A stretch of DNA of 64,000 nucleotides from Candidatus Tepidiaquacella proteinivora. GTDB taxonomy: Bacteria > Bacteroidota > Ignavibacteria > Tepidaquicellales > Tepidaquicellaceae. Position 1 is the stretch's first letter. Each line of letters starts with the position of its first letter. The stretch covers positions 1,807,501 to 1,871,500 of the forward strand of contig CP054675.1 in NCBI GenBank assembly GCA_013348845.1, read 5' to 3'. Under the pieces are notes generated by a model that saw nothing but the letters and a program-made list of their open reading frames with translations, did no database searches and had not been told where the DNA came from. A program made the translations under genes and the position numbers. Of this stretch, positions 1-10,461 are shown piece by piece.

Positions 1-585
1 TAATAAAAACGAAAACCTTGCCGCCACATCTCTCTTAAGACCACACAATAAACCTGCAGTAATAGTTACACCACTTCTTGAACTTCCCGGTATAAGAGAT
101 AATGCTTGTGCTAATCCTATTATAATACCGTCTTTAATGGTTATCTCGGTAAAATCTTTTTTGTGAACACTAACCTTTTCTGCAATGAAAAGTATTATAG
201 CAAGTAGAATTAATGAAGCACTAATTATATATAAACCTCTTGCTTCGTTTTCTATAAATTTTTTAAATATTACTCCGGCAAGTGAAATTGGTATAGTTCC
301 AATTATTATCAGTATAAAAATTCTGGAATTAGGATTTTTAAAAAAGTCTTTTTTATTCTTTATCGCATTAATAAACCCCTTTGTTAAATCTAAAATATCT
401 GTTTTAAAATAAACAAATGTTGCCAGCAGAGTGCCCATTTGAATTACCGCCGTAAACGCAGCCCCTTTATCTCCCCAGCTAAGCAAAGCAGGAATAACTC
501 TTAAATGAGCTGTACTACTAATAGGAATGAATTCCGTTAATCCCTGAATCAATCCGAATACTACTGCCTGTATAATTTGCTCCAA
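1..585 (-). CDS. uppP: Undecaprenyl-diphosphatase UppP/BacA (partial, 3' end outside window)
   Basis: Integral membrane phosphatase that recycles undecaprenyl pyrophosphate to the monophosphate carrier for peptidoglycan and other cell-wall polymers. The reverse-strand translation begins MEQIIQAVVFGLIQGLTEF and contains the family's Gln/Glu-rich first motif (QGLTEFIPISSTAHL) and the phosphatase motif PGSSRSGVT; hydrophobic helices lie between them. No ATG exists between the in-frame stop at 598-600 and the conserved start, so TTG at 585 is the likely start. The frame is still open at base 1, giving 195 codons of an expected 260-280. It lies 57 bp downstream of gyrB in the same direction. The family call is firm; the start codon is inferred. 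Confidence 0.93.
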   Translation of the reverse strand, partial: MEQIIQAVVFGLIQGLTEFIPISSTAHLRVIPALLSWGDKGAAFTAVIQMGTLLATFVYFKTDILDLTKGFINAIKNKKDFFKNPNSRIFILIIIGTIPISLAGVIFKKFIENEARGLYIISASLILLAIILFIAEKVSVHKKDFTEITIKDGIIIGLAQALSLIPGSSRSGVTITAGLLCGLKRDVAARFSFLL

Positions 586-642
586 ACAATTATGATTTTA
601 ATTGTTTTAAAAATGTTTTTATGTTAATACAATGAAAACTTT

Positions 643-2634
<1,992 letters not shown>

Positions 2635-2645
2635 TTATTTTCTTT

Positions 2646-3017
2646 TTAAATAAATACAATTTCTCTAATCGGTTTAAAATATTTTTTGTTCAGTTGATTT
2701 TTTTTATTATCACTTTTTAAACTTTCTGCATATGATTTTTCTAAATTTTCATTAAATATCCTTATAATTTCCTGTTTCTTTATCGATAATTCGTAACGCC
2801 ATATAGCATTTTCAACATTAACAAATAATTTACCTCGTTTTATGACCACTGGTTTTGAAAACTTTGATATGGGTTCGCCTACTGAGTCTTTCCATATTGA
2901 GTTTAACATCAGGTTGTATAAACCTGTATTAAGACCAAGATCATTAAGAAATATCTCAATCTCATTTTTTAAAAGTACCGTTTTATTTGCTCTCTTTTTT
3001 AAATCAGATGATTTCAA
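2646..3017 (-). CDS. DciA-like DUF721 protein
   Basis: Small basic protein of 123 residues resembling DUF721/DciA proteins, which act as replicative-helicase operators or loaders in many bacteria lacking DnaC. The recognisable core is the segment around residues 35-90: a helix with LMLNSIWKDSVGEPISKFSKP, then VVIKRGKLFVNVENAIWRYELS. The start lies 4 bp after the recF stop and the gene precedes gyrB, a common setting for DUF721 genes. The C-terminus is lysine/asparagine-rich. The family assignment rests on the core pattern and the context; the helicase role is family knowledge, not visible here. Confidence 0.75.
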   Translation of the reverse strand: MKSSDLKKRANKTVLLKNEIEIFLNDLGLNTGLYNLMLNSIWKDSVGEPISKFSKPVVIKRGKLFVNVENAIWRYELSIKKQEIIRIFNENLEKSYAESLKSDNKKNQLNKKYFKPIREIVFI

Positions 3018-3021
3018 TTAT

Positions 3022-4209
3022 TTAATTTATTGATTTAACTTTATTATTTTCAACCTTAAAAATTTTAATTACTGACGAATTTAAAAAATTTTTAAATTCA
3101 TCTATATGATTAAGATCTGTTGAAGTTACAAACACCTGGCTAAAATTTGGTATGTGGGACATCAATTTCTTTACTCTGATCGGGTCAAGTTCAGACATAA
3201 CATCATCAAGTAATAAAATAGGATTAGTTCCGAGTTTATCTTTAATAAAATTATACTCTGATAGTTTCAAAGCAATTAAAAATGTTTTATGTTCACCTTG
3301 TGAAGCAAAACTTTTCAATTCTATTAATTGCTCTTTATTTTCTAATGTTTTTCTTTTAAGTAAGAATATATAATCATCTCTATGAGGACCAATAAGCGTT
3401 AGTTTTCTTGATATTTCCTTACTTTTTATTTCATCAAACATTTCTTTAAATATGTCTTTTATGTTTTCCTTTTGACTATCGGGTGAATCTTTTAAAGTAT
3501 CTGTGTTATTTAAAGTTGAAGAATATGTTATTATTGGCAATTCATTTTCTGTGGAGAGATGTTTATAATTCCTGATTAAGTATTTTTCAAATTCAGCAAG
3601 GAAAAGTTTTCTACGATAGATTATTTCTGCGGATATATCAGCCATAAGTTCATTATAACTATCAAGCAATTTATTGAATTCAAATTGTGAAATATTAAGA
3701 TTGCTTTCTTTTAAAAGCGTGTTTTTTAACTTAAGAATTTTATTTAATTTTTTTAGGTAATCTAAGTATAAAGGATTTATCTGAGAAAAAATTATATCAA
3801 AAAACTTTCTCCTTTCAGAAGGATTTCCATATGTAATATTTATGCTGTGAGGAGTTAAATAAACAAGAGGAAACTTCCCGAAAACATTACCTGAAAAGCC
3901 ATTAACTCTTTCTTTATTTAGAGAAAAAAATTTCTTTCCGGTATAATAATTTAATGAAAGCAAATATTCGTTAGTAAATTCATTTTGGTATTGTCCCTCA
4001 ATGAAAAAATTATCTTTGCCTAAAAGAATACAATCAGATTCTTTTGAATTTAAAAAACTTTTTCCAAACGATAGAAAAGTCATTGCTTCAAGAATATTTG
4101 TTTTTCCAACACCATTATTTCCGAATATATAATTGAATTCATCACTAAATATGATTTTTTCATTTTCATAATTCCTGAAATTGTTCATATATAAACTTTT
4201 TATAACCAT
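3022..4209 (-). CDS. recF: DNA replication/repair protein RecF
   Basis: SMC-like ATPase that helps load RecA at single-strand gaps through RecFOR. The 395 residues start MVIKSLYMNNFRNYENEKI, with Walker A FGNNGVGKTN at about residues 29-38. The ABC-type signature region is FASQGEHKTFLIALKLSEY, and the Walker B/D-loop is NPILLLDDVMSELDP. Slightly longer than the usual 360-370, mostly in the middle coiled region. It follows dnaN by about 100 bp and precedes the dciA-like gene by 4 bp, the usual dnaN-recF order. Confidence 0.96.
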   Translation of the reverse strand: MVIKSLYMNNFRNYENEKIIFSDEFNYIFGNNGVGKTNILEAMTFLSFGKSFLNSKESDCILLGKDNFFIEGQYQNEFTNEYLLSLNYYTGKKFFSLNKERVNGFSGNVFGKFPLVYLTPHSINITYGNPSERRKFFDIIFSQINPLYLDYLKKLNKILKLKNTLLKESNLNISQFEFNKLLDSYNELMADISAEIIYRRKLFLAEFEKYLIRNYKHLSTENELPIITYSSTLNNTDTLKDSPDSQKENIKDIFKEMFDEIKSKEISRKLTLIGPHRDDYIFLLKRKTLENKEQLIELKSFASQGEHKTFLIALKLSEYNFIKDKLGTNPILLLDDVMSELDPIRVKKLMSHIPNFSQVFVTSTDLNHIDEFKNFLNSSVIKIFKVENNKVKSIN

Positions 4210-4312
4210 AAATTCTATATAAAAATGTTAAAGAAAAGTTAATAAATAACAATTAACTTTTTTCTCCTTTTGTTTATCAGTATAAAACATTTATGATAAT
4301 ACACTCATAAAA

Positions 4313-5764
4313 TTACCCCACCCTAACGGGCATAACTAATTCCATATAGTCTTCATTATTTTCCTGTACCGATGGAGTAATTACACAGGCTTTTGATGGG
4401 CTGCTAAATGTCATTAATATTTCAGGGCTTTCTAAAACCGAGAAGCAATCAATTAAATAATGTACATTAAAGGAAATTGAAAACGGATTTTTATCGAAAT
4501 CCGCTTCATTATCTTCAAGACTGATAAAATTACAATCTATAACTTCTTCTACGTCTGCTCCAATTTCGGGATTATCTGCTTTAATGTTAATAGTGGAATT
4601 TTTTATTTCAAACTTTACTCTTTTTGTTGCTGGGTCAACGAAGATTGATGCTCGCTTCAAAGAATTTAAAAAATCAGTTCGGCTGACTTTTAATTTTTTA
4701 TCATTGCTTTTAGGTATTACAGTTTCATAATTTGGAAATGTATCTTCTATTAATTTTGAATAAAATTCAGTTGTATCTGTTGATAGCTTAATTAATGTTT
4801 CATCATATTCTATTGTGCTTTCTTCTCTACCTATTAATTTTGTTATTATATCTGCTGCTTTTAAAGCCACGATAATTTTACTCTCTTTAATCTCTGTGGT
4901 TTCATAATCTCTTAATGAAAACTTGCTGAGCCTGAAACCATCAGTTGAAACAAATCTAAGCTCATCTTTTCTTATATCAAAAAGTATTCCGGTCATGTTT
5001 CTCTTTGTTTCCTCCATACTCACGGCATGCCTGACTTTCGAAATAATTCTTCTAAGCGTTGTATCCTTTATCCTTATGGATTCTAATTGGTTTTTATCTT
5101 CTATGCTTGGAAAATCTTCTGTTGATTGTCCAAAGAAGGAATATTTTCCATTTGAAGAAGTTATTGTAACCTTGCCTTTCTCATTAGTTTCAAACTTTAT
5201 TTTTTTCTTTGTCATCAATTTACTTAAAGTGCTCTCGTTTTTCTCATATAATTTTTCAATTGCATTTTTTAGCTTTTCATTTGCACTTGCAAGTTCATGT
5301 TTTCCTTCGTTTATATATATTTGTTGATTGTTTCCTAATTTTTCTAACAGTGATAATCTTACCTCATTCTCAAAAACCCCTGTAAAGACTAAACTTTTTG
5401 TTTTATATATGTAAGTAATTTTTCCTTTAAGTAGCTCATATAAATTCCCCTCCTTATTTAATAAATCATAGTCATCAGAATTAAACTCTGTCTCTACGAC
5501 AATATTATCATATTTTGCGACGAGTAGTCTTAACAAATCAAGTAATTTTTTAGCTGGAATTGCGCACTCTCCATCTTCGTGTCCTTCTACCGGTACTTTT
5601 ACCCTTATAAAGTTTTCTAAGTCTGTAGCTTGTAATGTTAGTTCGTTTCCCTTTAATTCAAATAAAACGTTTTCAAGAATCGGAAGTGCAGAACGACTGG
5701 GAATAACATAACTTAATTTAGTTAAGTAATTTACGAAATTCTCAACAGTAATGTTAAATTTCAT
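4313..5764 (-). CDS. dnaN: DNA polymerase III beta sliding clamp, with a large insertion
   Basis: Ring-shaped processivity clamp for the replicative polymerase. The start is typical (MKFNITVENFVNYL, then IPSRSALPILENVLFE) and the end is the usual (ELVMPVRVG). The protein is 483 residues where the family is normally about 365-380. Domain I reads normally to about residue 93 (LLDLLRLLVAKYDNIVVETE) and resumes at about 193 (EKGKVTITSSNGKYSFFGQSTEDFP). The roughly 100 residues between are an insertion in the first domain's beta hairpin, lysine/glutamate-rich and helical in its second half. It is in frame with no stop, and shows none of the splice motifs of an intein. The rest of the clamp looks intact. 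Confidence 0.95.
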   Translation of the reverse strand: MKFNITVENFVNYLTKLSYVIPSRSALPILENVLFELKGNELTLQATDLENFIRVKVPVEGHEDGECAIPAKKLLDLLRLLVAKYDNIVVETEFNSDDYDLLNKEGNLYELLKGKITYIYKTKSLVFTGVFENEVRLSLLEKLGNNQQIYINEGKHELASANEKLKNAIEKLYEKNESTLSKLMTKKKIKFETNEKGKVTITSSNGKYSFFGQSTEDFPSIEDKNQLESIRIKDTTLRRIISKVRHAVSMEETKRNMTGILFDIRKDELRFVSTDGFRLSKFSLRDYETTEIKESKIIVALKAADIITKLIGREESTIEYDETLIKLSTDTTEFYSKLIEDTFPNYETVIPKSNDKKLKVSRTDFLNSLKRASIFVDPATKRVKFEIKNSTINIKADNPEIGADVEEVIDCNFISLEDNEADFDKNPFSISFNVHYLIDCFSVLESPEILMTFSSPSKACVITPSVQENNEDYMELVMPVRVG

Positions 5765-5968
5765 AATTTTTATTATATATTTTTGAAAATTTTATAACAA
5801 AATAAAGAAAATAAAAAGAATATACAATTAAGTTATAGTTTCAGATTTTTTCATTGGAATTTCTTATCTAAATTTTGATAAATTCAACAATTACAATACC
5901 TTTGAATTATGTATCACTTTAAAGTAAAAAAATTTTATTATAGATTTTTTTATATGTAAAATATAAAG

Positions 5969-7498
5969 TTAAAACCAGTTAGAACGGTCTAAACTTCTGT
6001 ATTGTATAGCTTCACTAATATGAGCGGTCGTGATGTTTTCAGAACCTTCAAGGTCAGCAATTGTTCTGCTTACCTTTAGTATTTTATCGTATGCACGGGC
6101 CGATAAACCGAGTTTAGTCATAGCAGTTTTTAATAAGTCCTCACATGCTGAATCTATTTTGCAATAGTTCTTTATTAATTTTGTTGACATATTAGCATTA
6201 CAGTAAACACCTTCATAACTTGAAAATCTTGCTAACTGTATTTCCCTTGCTCTTGTAACCCGTTCTCTTATTACTTCTGATTTTTCTCCTTCTTGTTTTG
6301 TTGATAAATCAGAATATTTTACAGGATTTACAACTATATGAATGTCAATTCTATCGAGGATAGGACCTGATATTTTTGAAAGATTTTTTTGAATTTCATA
6401 ATCTGAATACATTTCAATTTCTTTTGCAGTTGCGGCAGGAGTTGGGTTCATTGCAGCAACCAGCATAAAATTGCAGGGATATTTTACTGTGATTTTTGCT
6501 CTGGATATTGTAATAACTTTATCTTCGAGTGGCTGTCTTAATACTTCAAGAACATTTTTCTTGAATTCAGTTAATTCGTCAAGAAATAAAACTCCGTTAT
6601 GCGCAAATGATATTTCTCCCGGTTTTGCATTTGTACCACCCCCTACAATTGCTATATCGCTTGCTGTGTGATGTGGAGCGGCAAATGGTCTTGTAAAAAT
6701 AATTGGAGTGTCTTTATTTACTAAACCCGCAACAGAATGAATCTTTGTTGTTTCTAAAGCTTCTTTTAAGGTTAATGGAGGTAAAATTGAAGGTAATCTT
6801 TTTGCCAGCATTGTTTTTCCGGAACCCGGTAATCCAATCATTAATATATTATGCCCGCCGGCAGCCGCAACTTCCATAGCTCTTTTAACTTCTGCCTGCC
6901 CTTTAACATCTGCAAAGTCTAATTCATAATTTTTATGTTTATTGAAAAGTTCTTCTAAATTAATTTTATAAGGTTTTACAACAATATTTCCATTTAAAAA
7001 ATCTACAATACTTTTTAAATCATCAAAAGGATATACATCCAAACCATCAACAACCGCCGCTTCATCAGCATTTTCTTTTGATAGTAAAATACCTTTGAAT
7101 TTTCTTTTTTTTGCTTCCAATGCGATTGGTAATATTCCTGGGACACCTCTTAATTTTCCATCCAGAGAAAGTTCACCGATAAATAGTATATCTTTTGTTA
7201 AGTCAGGTTTAACCTGTCCTGTTCCTGATAATATTCCCAATGCAATTGGCAGGTCATAACCTGACCCTTCTTTTTTAATATCAGCCGGGGCGAGATTTAT
7301 TGTTATTTTCTTTGTAATGGGGAAAAAGAAACCGGAATTTTTCATTGCTGCAGAAACTCTGTTCCTTGATTCCTTAACAGTGTTATCGGGTAGTCCAACC
7401 ATATAGAAATTATGCATCCCTGCTTCAAGATGAGTTTCAACCCGTACTATATATCCTTCTACCCCTAAAGTTGCAGCTGTAAAAACTTCTGAGATCAT
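5969..7498 (-). CDS. comM: YifB/ComM family Mg-chelatase-like AAA+ ATPase
   Basis: 509-residue protein of the YifB/ComM family. In naturally transformable bacteria ComM is a helicase that promotes branch migration during integration of imported DNA; in others the role is unclear. An N-terminal ChlI/Lon-like domain (residues 1-170, with GLPDNTVKESRNRV and NLAPADIKKEGSGYDLPIA) is followed by the Mg-chelatase AAA+ core. Walker A is GLPGSGKTML at 222-231, and Walker B lies in GVLFLDELTEF. The C-terminal part holds the family LSARAYDKILKVSRTIADL motif. It lies 4 bp downstream of der in the same direction. Confidence 0.93.
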   Translation of the reverse strand: MISEVFTAATLGVEGYIVRVETHLEAGMHNFYMVGLPDNTVKESRNRVSAAMKNSGFFFPITKKITINLAPADIKKEGSGYDLPIALGILSGTGQVKPDLTKDILFIGELSLDGKLRGVPGILPIALEAKKRKFKGILLSKENADEAAVVDGLDVYPFDDLKSIVDFLNGNIVVKPYKINLEELFNKHKNYELDFADVKGQAEVKRAMEVAAAGGHNILMIGLPGSGKTMLAKRLPSILPPLTLKEALETTKIHSVAGLVNKDTPIIFTRPFAAPHHTASDIAIVGGGTNAKPGEISFAHNGVLFLDELTEFKKNVLEVLRQPLEDKVITISRAKITVKYPCNFMLVAAMNPTPAATAKEIEMYSDYEIQKNLSKISGPILDRIDIHIVVNPVKYSDLSTKQEGEKSEVIRERVTRAREIQLARFSSYEGVYCNANMSTKLIKNYCKIDSACEDLLKTAMTKLGLSARAYDKILKVSRTIADLEGSENITTAHISEAIQYRSLDRSNWF

Positions 7499-7502
7499 TT
7501 TT

Positions 7503-8876
7503 TTAATTTTTCTTTTTAAAAATCATTTTAAATGGTACGCCGGAAAAACCAAAATGTTCTCTTATTTTTTTTTCTAAAAATCTTTTATAGTTTTCCATAA
7601 TTAGTTTAGGTTCATTGGAAAAGAACACGAATGAGGGAGGAGCAGTTGATATTTGAGTTACATAATTTATTTTTATGTCCCTTCCTCTTACCGAAGGTGG
7701 CGGATTTAGTTTAATTTCGTTTAGAATTTCTTTGTTAAGTAAACTTGTCTTAATTAGTTTCGTATATTCTTTATAAATCTCATTTGCTTCCTGAAGAACT
7801 TTGTGTATTCTTTGTTTGGTTAATGCAGAAACGAATATTAACTTTAGAAATCCAAAACTCTGTAAATGTGATTTAATTTTTTTTTCAACTAAAAAAGAAG
7901 TATTAGAATCTTTTTCAATTAAATCCCATTTGTTTATTATTATTAGTAAACCCTTTCCTAAAGTGATTACATCATTTATTATGTCTATATCCTGTTTATC
8001 AAGTTTTAGATTTGAAAGTTCTAATTTAGGGGTTTTTTCTAACGCTTTGAAGAGCAAACTTGCATCTACAACTAATAGAGCAACATCACACCTTTCTATT
8101 GCACGATAAGTTCTTACAATTGAATAAAAATCAATTGAATCTGTTTTAGGTAACTTACTCTTTTTCTTAATTCCTGCTGTATCAATTAAAACGATTTCTT
8201 TTCCGTAATATTTCAGAACGGAGTCAATAGAGTCTCTTGTTGTTCCCGGGATATCAGTAACTATATTTCTTTCTTCTTTTAAGATTGCATTAAGGAGAGA
8301 TGATTTTCCTGTATTAGGTTTTCCGATTATTGCAAATTTCGGTCTGCTATCAGGTTTTTCTATGGACTCTTTATATTGAGGAATATTTCTTGTAAAGAAA
8401 TCAATTAGTTCAGCAACATTTCTTCCATTAATACTTGAAATTAAATAATGTGAATCAAAACCAAGTTTGAAAAATTCTGTTACATTAATATCACGGGAAG
8501 GGGAGTCAATTTTATTGACTACGAGTATTACTTCTTTGCCTATGGCTTTTTTTCTTAAAAGTTTTGCTATTTCTGAATCCAAAGGATGTAAGCCGGTTTT
8601 TCCATCAACAAGAAACAAAAAAATATCTGCCTCATTAATTGCTTGTTTAACCTGATTTTGAATATGTTTGTCAAAAAGTTTGTCGGATTCAGGCACAAAA
8701 CCGCCAGTATCAACCAATAAAAATTTCTTCCCCTGCCAATCTACCTCAGCATAATTTCTATCTCTTGTTACACCACTTTTGTGATGAACAATTGCTATTC
8801 TTTTTCCAATTATCCTATTGAATAAAGTTGATTTCCCGACATTAGGTCTACCAACAATTGCAACGATATTCTTCAT
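7503..8876 (-). CDS. der: Ribosome biogenesis GTPase Der (EngA)
   Basis: Double-GTPase needed for 50S ribosomal subunit maturation. Two G domains stand in tandem: G1 GRPNVGKS at residues 9-16 with NKID near 121, and G1 GKPNTGKS at 185-192 with NKWD near 315, followed by a KH-like C-terminal domain. In the second G domain the segment between VVDAS and QDIDI carries about 17 extra residues compared with typical Der proteins. ATG at 8876 opens onto the divergent region that faces the porin gene. It is followed after 4 bp by the yifB/comM gene. Confidence 0.96.
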   Translation of the reverse strand: MKNIVAIVGRPNVGKSTLFNRIIGKRIAIVHHKSGVTRDRNYAEVDWQGKKFLLVDTGGFVPESDKLFDKHIQNQVKQAINEADIFLFLVDGKTGLHPLDSEIAKLLRKKAIGKEVILVVNKIDSPSRDINVTEFFKLGFDSHYLISSINGRNVAELIDFFTRNIPQYKESIEKPDSRPKFAIIGKPNTGKSSLLNAILKEERNIVTDIPGTTRDSIDSVLKYYGKEIVLIDTAGIKKKSKLPKTDSIDFYSIVRTYRAIERCDVALLVVDASLLFKALEKTPKLELSNLKLDKQDIDIINDVITLGKGLLIIINKWDLIEKDSNTSFLVEKKIKSHLQSFGFLKLIFVSALTKQRIHKVLQEANEIYKEYTKLIKTSLLNKEILNEIKLNPPPSVRGRDIKINYVTQISTAPPSFVFFSNEPKLIMENYKRFLEKKIREHFGFSGVPFKMIFKKKN

Positions 8877-9372
8877 AATCTAATTGTAAATATAAGTAAT
8901 TATCATCTATATTCAATGAATTAAGTTTTCTTTGTGCTAATATAAATATTGGGTCGGTATATGTTTTGAGTAATTCATTTATACGGGAGTTAGTTATTTT
9001 AAGTTTCAAGGATTTTATTTAATAGTATGACGAATAAAAACGGGAAGAAATAAATTAAGCTATTTCAGGTTTTTGAAATCCGATTATTTGTCTAGGTTAT
9101 TAAAAATTAATGGAAAAAGCATTATGTAACAAATAGGTGCAATATACAATAAACTGTAATAATATTTTTTCATTAGAGATAACAATTTTTTAATAGTGTA
9201 ATTTCCTAATTTTTATTAATTATCTAAGTCTGATGTTAAAAAAGAAACATTTTGAAAAATTTATTTACAATTATTTAACAATTACATAACAATTATTAAA
9301 TGATATATATGAAATTTTACAAAAAATTAAAGATTTATTAAAAATTCAGAAACAAAATTAAAAGAACTTTGT
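8877..9372. other. Divergent intergenic region, about 0.5 kb
   Basis: Very AT-rich spacer between leftward der and the rightward porin gene. It must hold promoters for both. The one ordered element I can see is the hexamer array at 9264-9302, described separately. I looked on both strands for DnaA boxes, tRNA genes, hairpin terminators and a short conserved ORF and saw none. Confidence 0.6.
9264..9302 (+). promoter_or_regulatory. Putative PHO box: four hexamers at 11-bp spacing
   Basis: Four hexamers start at 9264 (TTTACA), 9275 (TTAACA), 9286 (ATAACA) and 9297 (TAAATG), each separated by a 5-base spacer (ATTAT, ATTAC, ATTAT). This is the architecture known for PhoB/PhoP binding sites: direct repeats with an 11-bp period, the Bacillus type being TTAACA-like. 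A TATATG at 9306 lies where a -10 element could follow the third repeat. The array ends about 70 bp before the porin start, with pstS behind it, so the phosphate context fits. The low-complexity background lowers certainty, particularly for the fourth, degenerate unit. Confidence 0.55.
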
Positions 9373-10449
9373 ATGAAAAAAACAAAAACAACTTTTTTTT
9401 ATTTTATTTTTTTATTGATGATTATTACGGGTTCAGCATTACCACAAGAACAAAAGGAGGGATTTAAACCATCTGGTAAAGTCTGGGGAATGGTGTTTGG
9501 AGATATTTATTACAAAGCTGCGGGAGATACTACCGGGAGTTTTGTTGGAGAATATACAAAAACAGATGTGTACAAAAACGCATTTGATTTCAGAAGAATA
9601 TATCTCGGATTTAATTATGAAATTAGCGAAAAGTTTTCAAGTGAGTTTATTGCAGCATTTGAAGGTACTGATTATCTGCCAAATGGAAAGCGTTCCTTAT
9701 ACGTAAAAATTGCAAATATAAAATGGAAAGATATATATCCAAATGCAACATTAGTTTTAGGGCAATTATCAACTCCTACATTTAGTTATACATCAGAAAA
9801 ATTGTATGGATATAGATGGCTTGAAAAAACAATTCTTGATATGAAAGGCATTGCTTCTTCTCATGATTTTGGTTTAGCGATATTAGGAAAGTTTGATCAA
9901 GAAGGGAAATACGGATATAACCTGATGATTGGAAATGGTAGAGGTGCTTTGGTTGAAAACAACAAATTTAAGAAGTACTATGCCGGACTATATGGATACT
10001 TTTGGGATAAAAAAATATTAGCCGATGTATATTCTGATTATGAAGATATAAACTCAAATAAGAATAAAACAACATTAAAAAGTTTTATTGGTTTTCAAAC
10101 CCCCGAGGTGAGAATAGGGTTCGAAATTTTTAATCAACTGTATAGGCGATTTTATAGTGACGGCTCCAATAAGAGTACATTTGGGTTTTCAATTTTTTCC
10201 GCTGCAACATTAATTGAAAATAAGATTTATGCTTTTGGAAGATTTGATTATGTTGATCCGGATTTAAATCATTCTGATTTAGGATATAAAGAAAATTTTC
10301 TTATAGTGGGAGCTGATTTTGTGTTTGATAAAAATATACATTTTATGCCTAATTTATGGGTTAATATATATAAAGATAAATCAGCAGCAAATGTTGAAAG
10401 AAAAGCGGATATTGTACCTAGATTAACATTTTACTATTTATATAAATAA
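9373..10449 (+). CDS. Outer-membrane porin, probably for phosphate or other anions
   Basis: 358-residue secreted protein with an N-terminal signal peptide (hydrophobic stretch at residues 8-23, cleavage likely after SALP or nearby). The rest alternates short beta strands with aromatic girdles and ends in an aromatic beta strand (LTFYYLYK), as expected for a porin-like barrel. I do not see a named family motif with certainty; the overall pattern (GKVWGMVFGDIYY, FDFRRIYLGFNYEIS) is that of phosphate-selective or phosphate-starvation porins. The pstS gene follows after 12 bp and a putative PHO box lies upstream, which makes phosphate uptake the best inference. Confidence 0.7.
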   Translation: MKKTKTTFFYFIFLLMIITGSALPQEQKEGFKPSGKVWGMVFGDIYYKAAGDTTGSFVGEYTKTDVYKNAFDFRRIYLGFNYEISEKFSSEFIAAFEGTDYLPNGKRSLYVKIANIKWKDIYPNATLVLGQLSTPTFSYTSEKLYGYRWLEKTILDMKGIASSHDFGLAILGKFDQEGKYGYNLMIGNGRGALVENNKFKKYYAGLYGYFWDKKILADVYSDYEDINSNKNKTTLKSFIGFQTPEVRIGFEIFNQLYRRFYSDGSNKSTFGFSIFSAATLIENKIYAFGRFDYVDPDLNHSDLGYKENFLIVGADFVFDKNIHFMPNLWVNIYKDKSAANVERKADIVPRLTFYYLYK

Positions 10450-10461
10450 AAAAACAAAAAA

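Noticed and set aside
185-412. Rightward 75-residue open frame opposite uppP
   Set aside because: It is antisense to conserved UppP coding sequence, has no ribosome-binding site and matches nothing; a shadow frame.
5186-5482. DnaN insertion as an intein
   Set aside because: It lacks a Cys/Ser at the N-junction, the block B TxxH motif and a C-terminal HN-C/S/T junction, and at about 100 residues it is shorter than mini-inteins.
8877-9372. Replication origin in the large divergent spacer
   Set aside because: No cluster of DnaA boxes and no dnaA neighbour; AT-richness alone is not evidence in this genome.
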